From: Nocardia sputorum
GTDB taxonomy: Bacteria; Actinomycetota; Actinomycetes; Mycobacteriales; Mycobacteriaceae
Direction: 5' to 3'
DNA length: 64,000 nucleotides
Assembly: GCF_027924405.1 (NCBI RefSeq)
Contig: NZ_AP026978.1
Location: 1,488,001-1,552,000 of the forward strand
Below are positions 8,394-16,771 of the stretch, piece by piece; position 1 is the stretch's first letter, and every line of letters begins with the position of its first letter. The notes below the pieces were generated by a model. The model made no database searches, was not told where the DNA came from, and saw nothing but the letters and a program-made list of their open reading frames with translations. The position numbers were made by a program, and so were the translations under genes.

Positions 8394-8981
8394 ATGGCCG
8401 ATACTCCGACCGCCGCGCGCCGCAGTGAGCGTGCCCGTGCGGCGATACTTGCCGCGACAGCCGAGCTGATCCGCGAGGTGTCCTACGCGAAATTGAGCGT
8501 CGAGGCCATCGCGGCCCGGGCGGGTGTGGGCAAGCAGACGATCTACCGCTGGTGGCCGTCGAAGGGTGCGGTCGTCTTCGACGCCATGCTCGAATCCGAT
8601 TCCGGCCCGGCTGGTCCCGCACTGCCCGACACCGGCGACGTCGCGGCCGACTTGCGCCTGCTGCTGCGCGGTTCGGTGGGCGCGCTCACCGATCCCGGCT
8701 TCGAGTCCTTTCTACGGGCGATATACATCGAGATCCAGCAAGACGCGGAACTGGCCGTCGCGTACCGCGAGCGCCTGCTGCTGCCCCAGCGCGCCGCCGT
8801 CGCCGACCGGCTGGCCGCCGCCGTCGCCGCCGGGGAACTGCGCGCCGGGCTGGACCTGGAACTCGCCACTGATCTGCTGCTCGGCCCGATGCAGATGCGG
8901 TGGTCGCTGGGGCTCGGCGGGCTCACGGAGGCGTACGCCGACGCCGCGCTCGATGCCGCGCTGGCCTATCTGCGGGCGTGA
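8394..8981 (+). CDS. TetR-family transcriptional repressor
   Basis: A 195-residue regulator with the TetR helix-turn-helix in the N-terminal part (AARRSERARAAILAATAELI, then IAARAGVGKQTIYRWWPSK). The C-terminal ligand-binding domain is typical in length. A -10 hexamer TAGGGT (8382-8387) lies six bases before the ATG, so the mRNA is probably leaderless. The two matching palindromes in the 108-bp gap to the divergent SDR gene are its expected binding sites. The ligand is unknown, but the likely regulated gene is the SDR. Confidence 0.9.
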   Translation: MADTPTAARRSERARAAILAATAELIREVSYAKLSVEAIAARAGVGKQTIYRWWPSKGAVVFDAMLESDSGPAGPALPDTGDVAADLRLLLRGSVGALTDPGFESFLRAIYIEIQQDAELAVAYRERLLLPQRAAVADRLAAAVAAGELRAGLDLELATDLLLGPMQMRWSLGLGGLTEAYADAALDAALAYLRA

Positions 8982-9023
8982 GTCGCCCGGCACGCGGGTC
9001 CGTTCGACGCCTACCGGCTCGGC

Positions 9024-9470
9024 TCAGGATGCTCGCAGCTTCTCGGCCTGTTCCTTGATGCCATCGGTCATGCCTTCGAAGCCGCGGCGCAAGTTCTTGC
9101 CGAGCAGTGCGACGACCACGGGATGCAGCCATCCGCCGAGTTCGAAGTGTGACTCGTAGTGGGTGCGGTCGTCGGAGAGCGGTGTCACGGTGTGCGAGCG
9201 CAGACTGTGCAGCGCGCCCGGGGGTACCGGTTTCATCGAGTAGCTGAGCTCACGGCCCGGAGTGTGCGAGCGAATCCACTCCCGCTGCTTGCGAGGGCTC
9301 GATCCGGAGACTCGAACGAGCATGTCGATCGGCTCGCCGGGCGCCAGCGAACTGCGGCACTCCAGGACGAAGGGATTCCACTCGCCGTAGCGCGGGAAGT
9401 CGGTGATCACCTGCCACACCAGCTCGGCGGGGGCGTCGATGTCGGCGGCGAGGTCGATGACGAAGGCCAT
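9024..9470 (-). CDS. SRPBCC-family (polyketide cyclase/START-like) protein
   Basis: A 148-residue single-domain protein. The N-terminus IDAPAELVWQVITDFPRYGEWNPF is the start of the SRPBCC helix-grip fold, which binds hydrophobic ligands. A later hydrophobic helix (GGWLHPVVVALLGKNLRRGF) closes the cavity. No catalytic residues can be assigned. It converges on tetR and stands alone. Function unknown beyond ligand binding. Confidence 0.8.
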   Translation of the reverse strand: MAFVIDLAADIDAPAELVWQVITDFPRYGEWNPFVLECRSSLAPGEPIDMLVRVSGSSPRKQREWIRSHTPGRELSYSMKPVPPGALHSLRSHTVTPLSDDRTHYESHFELGGWLHPVVVALLGKNLRRGFEGMTDGIKEQAEKLRAS

Positions 9471-9525
9471 GCACGAATTAGAACATGTTCTACGCCGACG
9501 GGGTGTGGGCGCCGCGCCGAACGGC

Positions 9526-10917
9526 TCAGCAGGACCCCATGGCCGTGCCCTGATCGGTGCCGTAACGGTGGCCGTGGCCCGGCGGGGCGTGCAACGCCGC
9601 GAGCAGGTCTGCGGTGGTCTGCGCGAAGCTGATCACCGGAAGCCACTGCGGAACCGGAGCGTCGACCCGGGCGCCGTCCAGGTCGGGCGCGCGCCACACC
9701 TGGGACAGCGACCAGTGGATCACCGGATCGGAACTGTTGGCCAGCACCGTCGCGCCGCCGCGATGCACGTGGTTGGCCGGAGGTCCCGCCCAGAGGACCG
9801 CGCAGGTCCGGCTGTCCTGCTCGGCGTCGTCCCCGAAGACGGCATTGCCGCCCAGCGCGCCGAGGCTCTGCCCGTAGAGGTACAGCTTCGGTTTGTGCGC
9901 CAGCCCCGCGATGTGGCGCTCGACGGCGGTGAACAGACTGCGCGCGGCCGTCACCGCCGCATCCCGGCCGAACACGAACGTCGCCCAGCTCGGGAGATAG
10001 GAGTACTGCAACCCGACCAGCGCCACGTCACCGTCGAAGCGGCGATCGAAACCCGCCACGGCGTTGGCGTCGATCCAGCCCGATCCGGTGGGCACCGTGA
10101 CGACCAGGTGCGAGCGCGCGAAGCCGCCCGACCGTTCCAGCTCGCGGATCGCCAGCGCGACGCGGCTGTCCAGGTCGGGCGCCGAGGCCACCCCGACGTA
10201 GACCCGCACCGCCCGCCCCGGCGCGCCGCTGACGAATTTGCGTCCCTCCGAGCCGAGCGATGCCCAGCTCACCGCCGACTCGGCGCTGCCCGACCCGTGG
10301 TGCGAGACCGGCTGGATCACCGCGGGGTCCACCTCCGCGTTCGCGCTCGCGTACACCGACTCCCGCCATCCGACCACCGCGGGCACGCCCACGAGGTACA
10401 GCAGAACCGCCACGACCGCGGCCAGCGAGACGCCCCGCGCCCAGCCCAGCTTCCGCAACGTCCAGGTGATCGAGCGGGCAGCGCCGACGAGCAGTCCGAT
10501 GATCAACGCAGCGCCGAGCGCGCACCGCAGCCAGTAGCCGGTGTCGATGTGCGGCGTGCTCATCGCGGCGCGCAGCCGGTTCTGCCAGTGTCCCGCGTTC
10601 GCCGCCGCACCCACCACCAGGACCGACGTCGCGATGAGCAACGGCCGCCGCAACCACCCGTGCCGCCGGTTGACGTCGAAACCCCAGTGCCGCAGGACGA
10701 CGCGCAGCACCCCGGCCACACCGAGAGTGAGCGCCGCGAGGAGCCCGGTCAGCGCGGCCTGCGCGCTCGGTGCGCGAGGGAGCAGTCCGGGCGCCAGGGA
10801 AGCCAGCACACCGGTGCCGATGCCGAGCGTCGTGCCGATCCGCGGCGGTGCGACCCGGCGTATCGCCACGGCGACCCGCCTGCGCCGATCCAGGAACTTC
10901 GAGACGAGCGAGGTCAT
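9526..10917 (-). CDS. membrane alpha/beta-hydrolase (Abhydrolase_9 type)
   Basis: A 463-residue integral membrane hydrolase. The N-terminal half has four or five hydrophobic helices (about residues 30-200, for example LLIATSVLVVGAAANAG and LAAVVAVLLYLVGVPAVVG). The C-terminal half is the hydrolase domain with the nucleophile elbow in LYLYGQSLGALGG (G-Q-S-L-G, about residue 356). This layout matches the two-part actinobacterial family found, for example, as Rv1069c in M. tuberculosis, whose substrate is not known to me. Its start overlaps the stop of the upstream phospholipase-like gene by 4 bp, so the two are coupled and may act together on lipids at the membrane. Confidence 0.8.
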   Translation of the reverse strand: MTSLVSKFLDRRRRVAVAIRRVAPPRIGTTLGIGTGVLASLAPGLLPRAPSAQAALTGLLAALTLGVAGVLRVVLRHWGFDVNRRHGWLRRPLLIATSVLVVGAAANAGHWQNRLRAAMSTPHIDTGYWLRCALGAALIIGLLVGAARSITWTLRKLGWARGVSLAAVVAVLLYLVGVPAVVGWRESVYASANAEVDPAVIQPVSHHGSGSAESAVSWASLGSEGRKFVSGAPGRAVRVYVGVASAPDLDSRVALAIRELERSGGFARSHLVVTVPTGSGWIDANAVAGFDRRFDGDVALVGLQYSYLPSWATFVFGRDAAVTAARSLFTAVERHIAGLAHKPKLYLYGQSLGALGGNAVFGDDAEQDSRTCAVLWAGPPANHVHRGGATVLANSSDPVIHWSLSQVWRAPDLDGARVDAPVPQWLPVISFAQTTADLLAALHAPPGHGHRYGTDQGTAMGSC

Positions 10918-11702
10918 GGTCGTACCGCCGCGTCGGAATGCGGCATGCCCGCCACCGGCGCGGGGTCACGGCGGCGGTTGCGCACGACGAGGGCCGCGAT
11001 CAGCCCGGCGATTCCGGCGCCGAGCACGCCGAGCAGCACACCGCTCGTCGCGGGTCCGGTGTCCGCCGTGTCGAGCAAGGGCTCCACCACAGGCGCGCCG
11101 TAGTCCTGCCGCCGCGAGTTCAAGTCGACGGCGGTGTGCGCGATCGAGGCCATCGCATCACAGCGGGCGCGGGAGAAGGAGTCCACACGGGCGGCGCAGG
11201 CTTGGTGCATCTGCCGGTCCAGCGTCGCGTCGAGGGCCTGCCGCGCCCACGGGCCCAGCGGCTCGCCGCGCTGGTCGGCGTAGCGCAGCAGGTCGTAGCC
11301 GAGGTCGTGGGCCTTGCACGCGGTATCGAACTCGACCGGCAGCGTCACCGGGGACGAGCAGTCGCCGCGCGGATTGACCAGCACCCCGTCCACCGTGCTC
11401 GGCCGGTAGCCGAACGACGCGACGAAGTCCGCCGGGATCGCGGTGAGCGCGTCGGGCGTGCCCGCGGCCAGTTCGGCGATCGCGGCGCTCGCCTGCGCGC
11501 TCTCGATCGGCGCGGCGGCCGCGGCGGCCTGCTGGGCGGGGGCGAGAAACGCCGTCGCCGCCATGGCAGTCAGCGCCGCCGCGGTGAGCGCCGCATAGCG
11601 CCGCGTCGGCGCGGTGATGGAAGTGGTTGCGGTGGAATGGTTTCGGGCTCCTGCGGCCGAGGCGGACCGGGTCTCGCGCCCGGCGCTGGTCGGTGTGCTC
11701 AT
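10914..11702 (-). CDS. secreted, C-terminally anchored phospholipase A2-like protein
   Basis: A 262-residue protein with a hydrophobic signal sequence (about residues 36-65), a bacterial phospholipase A2-like core and a C-terminal transmembrane helix (about 222-242, GVLLGVLGAGIAGLIAALVV) followed by RNRRR. The core motif FDTACKAHDLGYDLLRY contains the Cys and the catalytic His-Asp dyad of prokaryotic PLA2, with further cysteines (GDCSSP, HQACAAR, RARCDAM) for disulfides. Family enzymes cleave the sn-2 acyl chain of phospholipids with calcium. The membrane anchor is unusual compared with freely secreted homologues. It is coupled to the downstream hydrolase by a 4-bp overlap. Confidence 0.75.
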   Translation of the reverse strand: MSTPTSAGRETRSASAAGARNHSTATTSITAPTRRYAALTAAALTAMAATAFLAPAQQAAAAAAPIESAQASAAIAELAAGTPDALTAIPADFVASFGYRPSTVDGVLVNPRGDCSSPVTLPVEFDTACKAHDLGYDLLRYADQRGEPLGPWARQALDATLDRQMHQACAARVDSFSRARCDAMASIAHTAVDLNSRRQDYGAPVVEPLLDTADTGPATSGVLLGVLGAGIAGLIAALVVRNRRRDPAPVAGMPHSDAAVRP

Positions 11703-11869
11703 GGCGACGACGTTAGGGAGTCGTTTCCGGCGGCCGCCTCACGCCCGGGGACGTTTCCCGTGCCGCGCCGCCGGGGGAGCCGCCGTGCCCGTCTCGCACC
11801 GGGGTATCGGGCCGGAAATCACCCGTGGGTATGAGTCGCGGTGAACCGGGAGTTCCTAGGGTCGTAGGC

Positions 11870-13093
11870 ATGAACCGAGAAACTCGCGCCTGGACGCGAC
11901 GGCTGGACGCGCGGACCTGGTTCGACCTCGGCACGGTGCTGGTCGCGCTGATCTGGTACGCGGTCGCCTGGCCGACCTTGCACCTGACCCACGCGGTGCC
12001 CGCCGCGGCGCAGCCGTTCATCGCGGCGCTGGCCGCGTTCCCGGTGCTGCTGGTGCGCGTCAACCCGGCGTTGGGCTGGGCCATCTCGGCGGGCTCCGCG
12101 CTGGTGATCGCGCTGGCGATCCCGCATCAACCGAACAACGAGCTGCCGTTCCAGGTCGTCCACCTGCTGTGCCTGCTGGTGTCGCTGTTCGCGGTGGCGG
12201 TGCGCGCCCCGGGGCAGATCGTCGCGGTGGCCTGGGCGGCGACGGCGCTGCTGTTGGCGACCACAATGCCCGGCGAAGGGGAGGCGTTGGCCAACGCCGC
12301 GTGGGGCTGGCCGATCGCGCTGGCGGCGCTGGTGCTGTTCGGCCTGCTGATCCGCTGGCTGGTGCTGTCGCGGCGGCAGCTGGTGCGCCAGGAGGAGGAG
12401 AACGAACTCGAGCGGGCCCGCCGCGCCATCCTGGAGGAGAAGGCGCGCATCGCCCGCGACCTGCACGACGTCGTGGCCCACCACATGTCCCTGGTGGTGG
12501 TGCAGGCGCAGACCGCGCCGTACCGGGTGGATGGCGTCACCCCGGCCGCTCGCGCCGAGTTCGAGTCCATCGGCGCCACGGCGCGCGAAGCGCTCAACGA
12601 GATCCGCGGCATGCTCGGCGTGCTGCGCAGCGACGGCCAGCTGCCCGAGCACGCGCCCCAGCCGAAGGCCGCGGACGTGATCACCCTGTTCGAAGCTGCG
12701 CGACGCGCGGGTGTCCGCATCGAGTGGACCGTCGACGGAACCCTGGACACGATCCCGGAGACGACCGGCCTCGCGCTCTATCGTGTCGCCCAGGAATCGC
12801 TGTCCAACGCTTCCCGGCACGCACCCGGCGCCCCGGTCGAGGTGCGCATCGCGTGCGGTGCGGAGCTGCTGCTCGACGTCGAGAACGGTCCGGGCGCGAC
12901 GCCCGCCCGGCCGGTCGGCAACGGCGGCCACGGCATCGCGGGCATGCAGGCGCGAGCGTTGGCCGTCGGCGGCGAAGTGACGGCGGGACCGCGCGCGGAC
13001 GGCGGTTTCCGCGTCCACGCGCGCTTCCCGCTCACCGCGCCCGAAGCCCCGGCCGCCGTCGTCGGTGCCGCGCACGCCGAACCAGGTCGCTGA
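11870..13093 (+). CDS. NarL-type sensor histidine kinase
   Basis: A 407-residue kinase with about five N-terminal transmembrane helices (residues 20-165), then a coiled stretch and the HisKA_3 dimerisation helix, with the phospho-accepting His199 in ARDLHDVVAHHMS. The ATPase domain contains NASRHAPG (N box) and GHGIAGMQARA (G box). It pairs with the response regulator that begins 46 bp after its stop. The -10 hexamer TAGGGT (11857-11862) is seven bases before the ATG, so the transcript is probably leaderless; an in-frame upstream ATG at 11831 is less likely. The signal is unknown. Confidence 0.9.
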   Translation: MNRETRAWTRRLDARTWFDLGTVLVALIWYAVAWPTLHLTHAVPAAAQPFIAALAAFPVLLVRVNPALGWAISAGSALVIALAIPHQPNNELPFQVVHLLCLLVSLFAVAVRAPGQIVAVAWAATALLLATTMPGEGEALANAAWGWPIALAALVLFGLLIRWLVLSRRQLVRQEEENELERARRAILEEKARIARDLHDVVAHHMSLVVVQAQTAPYRVDGVTPAARAEFESIGATAREALNEIRGMLGVLRSDGQLPEHAPQPKAADVITLFEAARRAGVRIEWTVDGTLDTIPETTGLALYRVAQESLSNASRHAPGAPVEVRIACGAELLLDVENGPGATPARPVGNGGHGIAGMQARALAVGGEVTAGPRADGGFRVHARFPLTAPEAPAAVVGAAHAEPGR

Positions 13094-13138
13094 GCATCGG
13101 CCCGCCGCGCAGTCGTGGGGGGCAATTAGGGTGAGCGG

Positions 13139-13804
13139 GTGGCAATTACGGTGTTGATCGCCGACGACCAGGCGATGGTCCGGCAGGGGTTCGGGGCGCT
13201 GCTCGCGGCGCAGCCGGATATCAGCGTGGTGGGCGACGCGGCGGACGGGAAGGCCGCGGTGGCCGAGGCGAAGCGGCTGCGCCCGGATGTCGTGCTGATG
13301 GATGTGCGCATGCCGGAGATGAACGGGCTGGACGCGGCCCGCGCCATCCTGGCGGCCGGGTTCGACCCGCCGGTGCGCGTGCTGATGCTCACCACCTTCG
13401 ACATCGACGACTACGTCTACGAGGCGCTCAGCCTGGGCGCCAGCGGGTTCCTGCTCAAGGACGCGCCCGCCGAGGAACTGGTGCGCGCGGTGCGCGTGGT
13501 CGCCGACGGCCAGGCGCTGCTCGCGCCGACGGTCACCCGCAGGCTCATCGCCGACGTCACCCGTCGCCGCAGCGCGGCCCGGGCCAAGCCGGCGCCGCAG
13601 CTGAACGCGCTGACTCCCCGCGAGCGGGAAGTGCTCGAACTGATCGCGAAAGGCATGTCGAACGCCGAGATCGCCGAAACCCTGTTCGTGGCCGAGCAGA
13701 CCGTGAAGACCCATGTCTCCAAGGTCTTCTCGAAGCTCAACCTGCGTGACCGGGCGCAGGCGGTGGTGCTGGCCTACGAGAGCGGCCTGGTCACCCCGGG
13801 CTGA
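13139..13804 (+). CDS. NarL/LuxR-type response regulator
   Basis: A 221-residue regulator. The receiver domain has the acidic pocket in IADDQ and the phosphorylation site Asp55 in VVLMDVRMPEM, the conserved Thr in MLTTFD and the Lys in FLLKDAP. The LuxR helix-turn-helix follows (LTPREREVLELIAKGMSNAE, then TVKTHVSKVFSKL). The GTG start lies six bases after a -10 TAGGGT (13127-13132), so the gene appears to have its own leaderless promoter in addition to readthrough from the kinase gene. Targets unknown; the ABC exporter nearby is a candidate. Confidence 0.92.
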   Translation: MAITVLIADDQAMVRQGFGALLAAQPDISVVGDAADGKAAVAEAKRLRPDVVLMDVRMPEMNGLDAARAILAAGFDPPVRVLMLTTFDIDDYVYEALSLGASGFLLKDAPAEELVRAVRVVADGQALLAPTVTRRLIADVTRRRSAARAKPAPQLNALTPREREVLELIAKGMSNAEIAETLFVAEQTVKTHVSKVFSKLNLRDRAQAVVLAYESGLVTPG

Positions 13805-13811
13805 GCCGGAT

Positions 13812-14717
13812 TCACAGCGGCGGGCAGGAGCCGCCGCGCAGTTCGCCGAGATGACGGCCCAGCATCCGCGCCATCCGGCTGAGGATGGTGGTGGAGTCCT
13901 CGAAGCTGCCGGAATCGGCCGTCGCCGCCATGGCCACGGCGATCGTGCCGGACCGCACCGGGACCAGGCCGAACTGGCGGACGGTGTAGACGCCGGTCAC
14001 GTCGTCGGGTCCCCAACCGCCCTTGAACGCCGTGCCCTCCAGCACGCCCAGCCCCCACGCCTGTTCGGGGGTGATCTCCGTCATCAGCTCGGTGACGTGG
14101 AAGGACTCGGGCAGGCAGGGCAACCGGGAGGCGAAGCGCGCCTGATTGGCGAGCGTCCATTCGGTCCCGCCGAAGGAGGTGTAGTCCAGGGTGGTGCGCG
14201 GGCCCGCCACACCGGTCGTGGCATCGCCCGCCTCGTCGATCACGTCCTGGACCGCCTTGGCCGCTTCCAGCCCGTCGCCGAGCGACTGCCACAGCGCCTC
14301 GGCGGCGTCGTTGTCCGACCACGTGATGGCCGCCTCCACCTCGTGCAGGACCTCTTCCTGGGAGTCGTGCCGCAGCGCCGCGATCGCCAGCGGCACCTTG
14401 ATGGTGGACCAGGCGATGCCGCTGACCCAGTCGCCGAAGACGGTCATCCGGCCGCCGCCCACGGGCATGATCGCCATGCCGACCTGGCCGGCCAGCTGCG
14501 GCTGCAACTGGGTGAAGTCGGCGGCCAGCGAGTCCGGCATGGACACCGCGAGGTTGGGCCGCCAGGCTCCGGCGGTGTCGACGACCACGGCCGGGGAGTC
14601 GGCGGCGCGCTTGTCGCCGGGAAACAGCGTGCACGAGGTCAGCGTGAGCAGCACCACCATCGCACCGGCGCGTAGCGCCGACCGATACGTCGCAGCGGAT
14701 CTCGTCGACCTCACCAC
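13812..14717 (-). CDS. lipoprotein with beta-lactamase/transpeptidase-like fold
   Basis: A lipoprotein of about 301 residues: hydrophobic signal then lipobox LTSC. The mature protein shows S-T-I-K in IAWSTIKVPLAIAALR (the SxxK catalytic motif), S-D-N in AAITWSDNDAAEALW, and FKGGWGPDD in place of the KTG triad. These are the three motifs of class A beta-lactamases and related serine hydrolases. It is paralogous to the protein at 28950-29918. I chose the GTG at 14717, which follows GGGGAGG; an ATG at 14777 is in frame but lies far from the signal peptide. A small palindrome GTGAC-GCG-GTCAC lies at 14737-14749. Whether it hydrolyses beta-lactams or has a cell-wall role cannot be told. Confidence 0.75.
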   Translation of the reverse strand: MVRSTRSAATYRSALRAGAMVVLLTLTSCTLFPGDKRAADSPAVVVDTAGAWRPNLAVSMPDSLAADFTQLQPQLAGQVGMAIMPVGGGRMTVFGDWVSGIAWSTIKVPLAIAALRHDSQEEVLHEVEAAITWSDNDAAEALWQSLGDGLEAAKAVQDVIDEAGDATTGVAGPRTTLDYTSFGGTEWTLANQARFASRLPCLPESFHVTELMTEITPEQAWGLGVLEGTAFKGGWGPDDVTGVYTVRQFGLVPVRSGTIAVAMAATADSGSFEDSTTILSRMARMLGRHLGELRGGSCPPL

Positions 14718-14979
14718 CGAGTCCTCCCCACCACCGGTGACGCGGTCACTACTTCTCGGCGGTGCAAAATAGCTCATCGGGCCCGTCCGGTCGGTGACCG
14801 GACGAGAGACATCGCCGCGGCGCGCGGCGGCGTCGACGGCACGATGTCTCGAACATAGTTTTGCCGATCTTCCCGGAGAATTCGAAACCCCGTGGCCACG
14901 GCGTCACCCGGTAGGCTCCAGGATCGGTATGGCGCCCGGATGTCACGTCCGGCCGCCGCGGTCACCTGAAGGGGGCGTG

Positions 14980-16767
14980 TTGCTCAACAGCGGTGCGGTG
15001 TTCGCCGGGTTCACCATAGAGAAGCTGCTCGGCCAGGGCGGCATGGGATCGGTGTATCTCGCCCGTCACCCCAGATTGCCGCGGCAGACCGCGCTCAAAC
15101 TGCTCAACCGGGAGTTGTTCACCGACGCGGAGGTCCGGGCCCGGTTCGAGCGGGAGGCCGATCTGGCGGCGCAGCTGGATCATCCCAACATCGTCGCGGT
15201 GTACGACCGCGGCACCGAGGACGAGCAGCTGTGGATCTCCATGCAGTACGTCGACGGCGTCGACGCGGCGACGGTGAACCCGCTGACCCTGCCGCCGGAA
15301 CGGGCCGTGCAGATCGTCGAGGGCGTCGCGTCCGCACTGGATTACGCGCACGGCATGGGCGTGCTGCACCGGGACGTCAAGCCCGCGAACATCATGCTGG
15401 CGCGCGCGGTGGGCGGCCACGGCGAGCGAGTGTTCCTCACCGATTTCGGGATCGCACGGCTGCGCGAGGATTCCACTCACCTCACCCAGACCGGCATGTT
15501 CACCGCGACGCTCGCCTACGCCTCACCCGAGCAGATGACCGGCGCGCACCTGGACCACCGCTCCGATCAGTACTCGCTGGCCTGCGCGCTGTACTGGCTG
15601 CTGACCGGCATCGCCCCGTTCGACGCCCCCGCACCGGCCGACATCATCCGCGGGCATCTCCAGCTGCCGCCGCCTTCCGTCGCGGCCCGGCGCGCGGGCC
15701 TGTCGCCCGCACTGGACGCGGTGATCGCGAAGGCCATGGCCAAGCGGCCCGACGACCGCTTCGCCTCCTGCGTCGAATTCGCCACCGCGGCACGGCGAGC
15801 GCTCACCGAGCCCGCTCCGACAGTGGTGGCCGCGCAGTACCAGCCGCAGCCCGCGCCTACCGTCCTCGCGCAACCGGCGTACCCCGGGCCGGAGGGAAGC
15901 CAGCCGACCTACGTTCCCACGGCGTCCGCGGGCTACACCGCGCCACCGCAGTACAACCCGAATCCGACCGGCGGGCAGCCGTTCCCGGCGTCCAATGGTT
16001 TCGTCGCAGCAACTCCCCAGCCGAGCTACCCCGCGGCGCCGCCGCTTTCCGCCCCCACTCCGCCGCCGATCGGGTATCCGCCCCACCAGCCGCCCGGCTA
16101 TCCGGCGCAAGCTCGCTCCAACACCGGCCTCATCGTGACGATCGTGCTGGTGATCGTGGCACTGCTGGTCGGGGCAGGCATCGTCGTCGCGAAGATCGGA
16201 TTCTCGGATTCCGCGTCGCCCTTGGACACCAGCCCCAAGACGCCGGCGGGGCCGTCGGACGCGGACAAGCTCGCCAAAGCGTTCCCGGAGCTGCTACCGC
16301 AAGGCGTCGACACGAAATACGACATCGGCTCCGGCCCGGGTTATCGCGGTAAGACCTGCTTCCTCGGCACCGCCAAGCCGGGCGGCAAGGTGTCCAGCAC
16401 CAACGGCGTCCCCGACTTCCCGAACTGGTCGAAGGCCTGGAATTGCTGGGGCACGCCGATCGCCGAGCCCGACTACGTCCTCATCGGCTTCAAGTCGCCG
16501 CAGGACGCCCAGGCCGCGGTGCGGGACCTCCCCTCGAACACGGCGGCCACCGAACGCAACGGTGGCAAGACGTATTCGACCTACCGCTGGCAGGAGAAGG
16601 GCGGCGGGCTGCCGGACGGCTACCTCGTGGTGGACTTCGCCGACGACCCGGCCCGGTCGAGCTACCTGCTGTTCGCCACGGTGACGCTCACCGACAGCAA
16701 TCCGAGTTCCGGATTCGGCATCACCTCGGCGAAATTCAAGACGTGGTTCGCCGAGCTGCCGCTGTGA
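14980..16767 (+). CDS. membrane Ser/Thr protein kinase (PknB-like) with extracellular domain
   Basis: A 595-residue kinase. The catalytic domain (about residues 1-275) has the Gly loop GQGGMGSVY, the Lys in TALKLLN, HRDVKPANIM, DFG in FLTDFGIAR and SPEQ. A Pro/Tyr/Gln-rich linker of about 100 residues leads to a single transmembrane helix (about 385-410, LIVTIVLVIVALLVGAGIVVA) and an extracellular domain of about 180 residues without PASTA repeats. Closely similar Nocardia kinases begin at this point, so I chose the TTG at 14980, just after GAAGGGGG; an ATG in frame at 14929 is the alternative. It follows a two-component system and precedes an ABC exporter. Confidence 0.88.
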   Translation: MLNSGAVFAGFTIEKLLGQGGMGSVYLARHPRLPRQTALKLLNRELFTDAEVRARFEREADLAAQLDHPNIVAVYDRGTEDEQLWISMQYVDGVDAATVNPLTLPPERAVQIVEGVASALDYAHGMGVLHRDVKPANIMLARAVGGHGERVFLTDFGIARLREDSTHLTQTGMFTATLAYASPEQMTGAHLDHRSDQYSLACALYWLLTGIAPFDAPAPADIIRGHLQLPPPSVAARRAGLSPALDAVIAKAMAKRPDDRFASCVEFATAARRALTEPAPTVVAAQYQPQPAPTVLAQPAYPGPEGSQPTYVPTASAGYTAPPQYNPNPTGGQPFPASNGFVAATPQPSYPAAPPLSAPTPPPIGYPPHQPPGYPAQARSNTGLIVTIVLVIVALLVGAGIVVAKIGFSDSASPLDTSPKTPAGPSDADKLAKAFPELLPQGVDTKYDIGSGPGYRGKTCFLGTAKPGGKVSSTNGVPDFPNWSKAWNCWGTPIAEPDYVLIGFKSPQDAQAAVRDLPSNTAATERNGGKTYSTYRWQEKGGGLPDGYLVVDFADDPARSSYLLFATVTLTDSNPSSGFGITSAKFKTWFAELPL

Positions 16768-16771
16768 ACGC

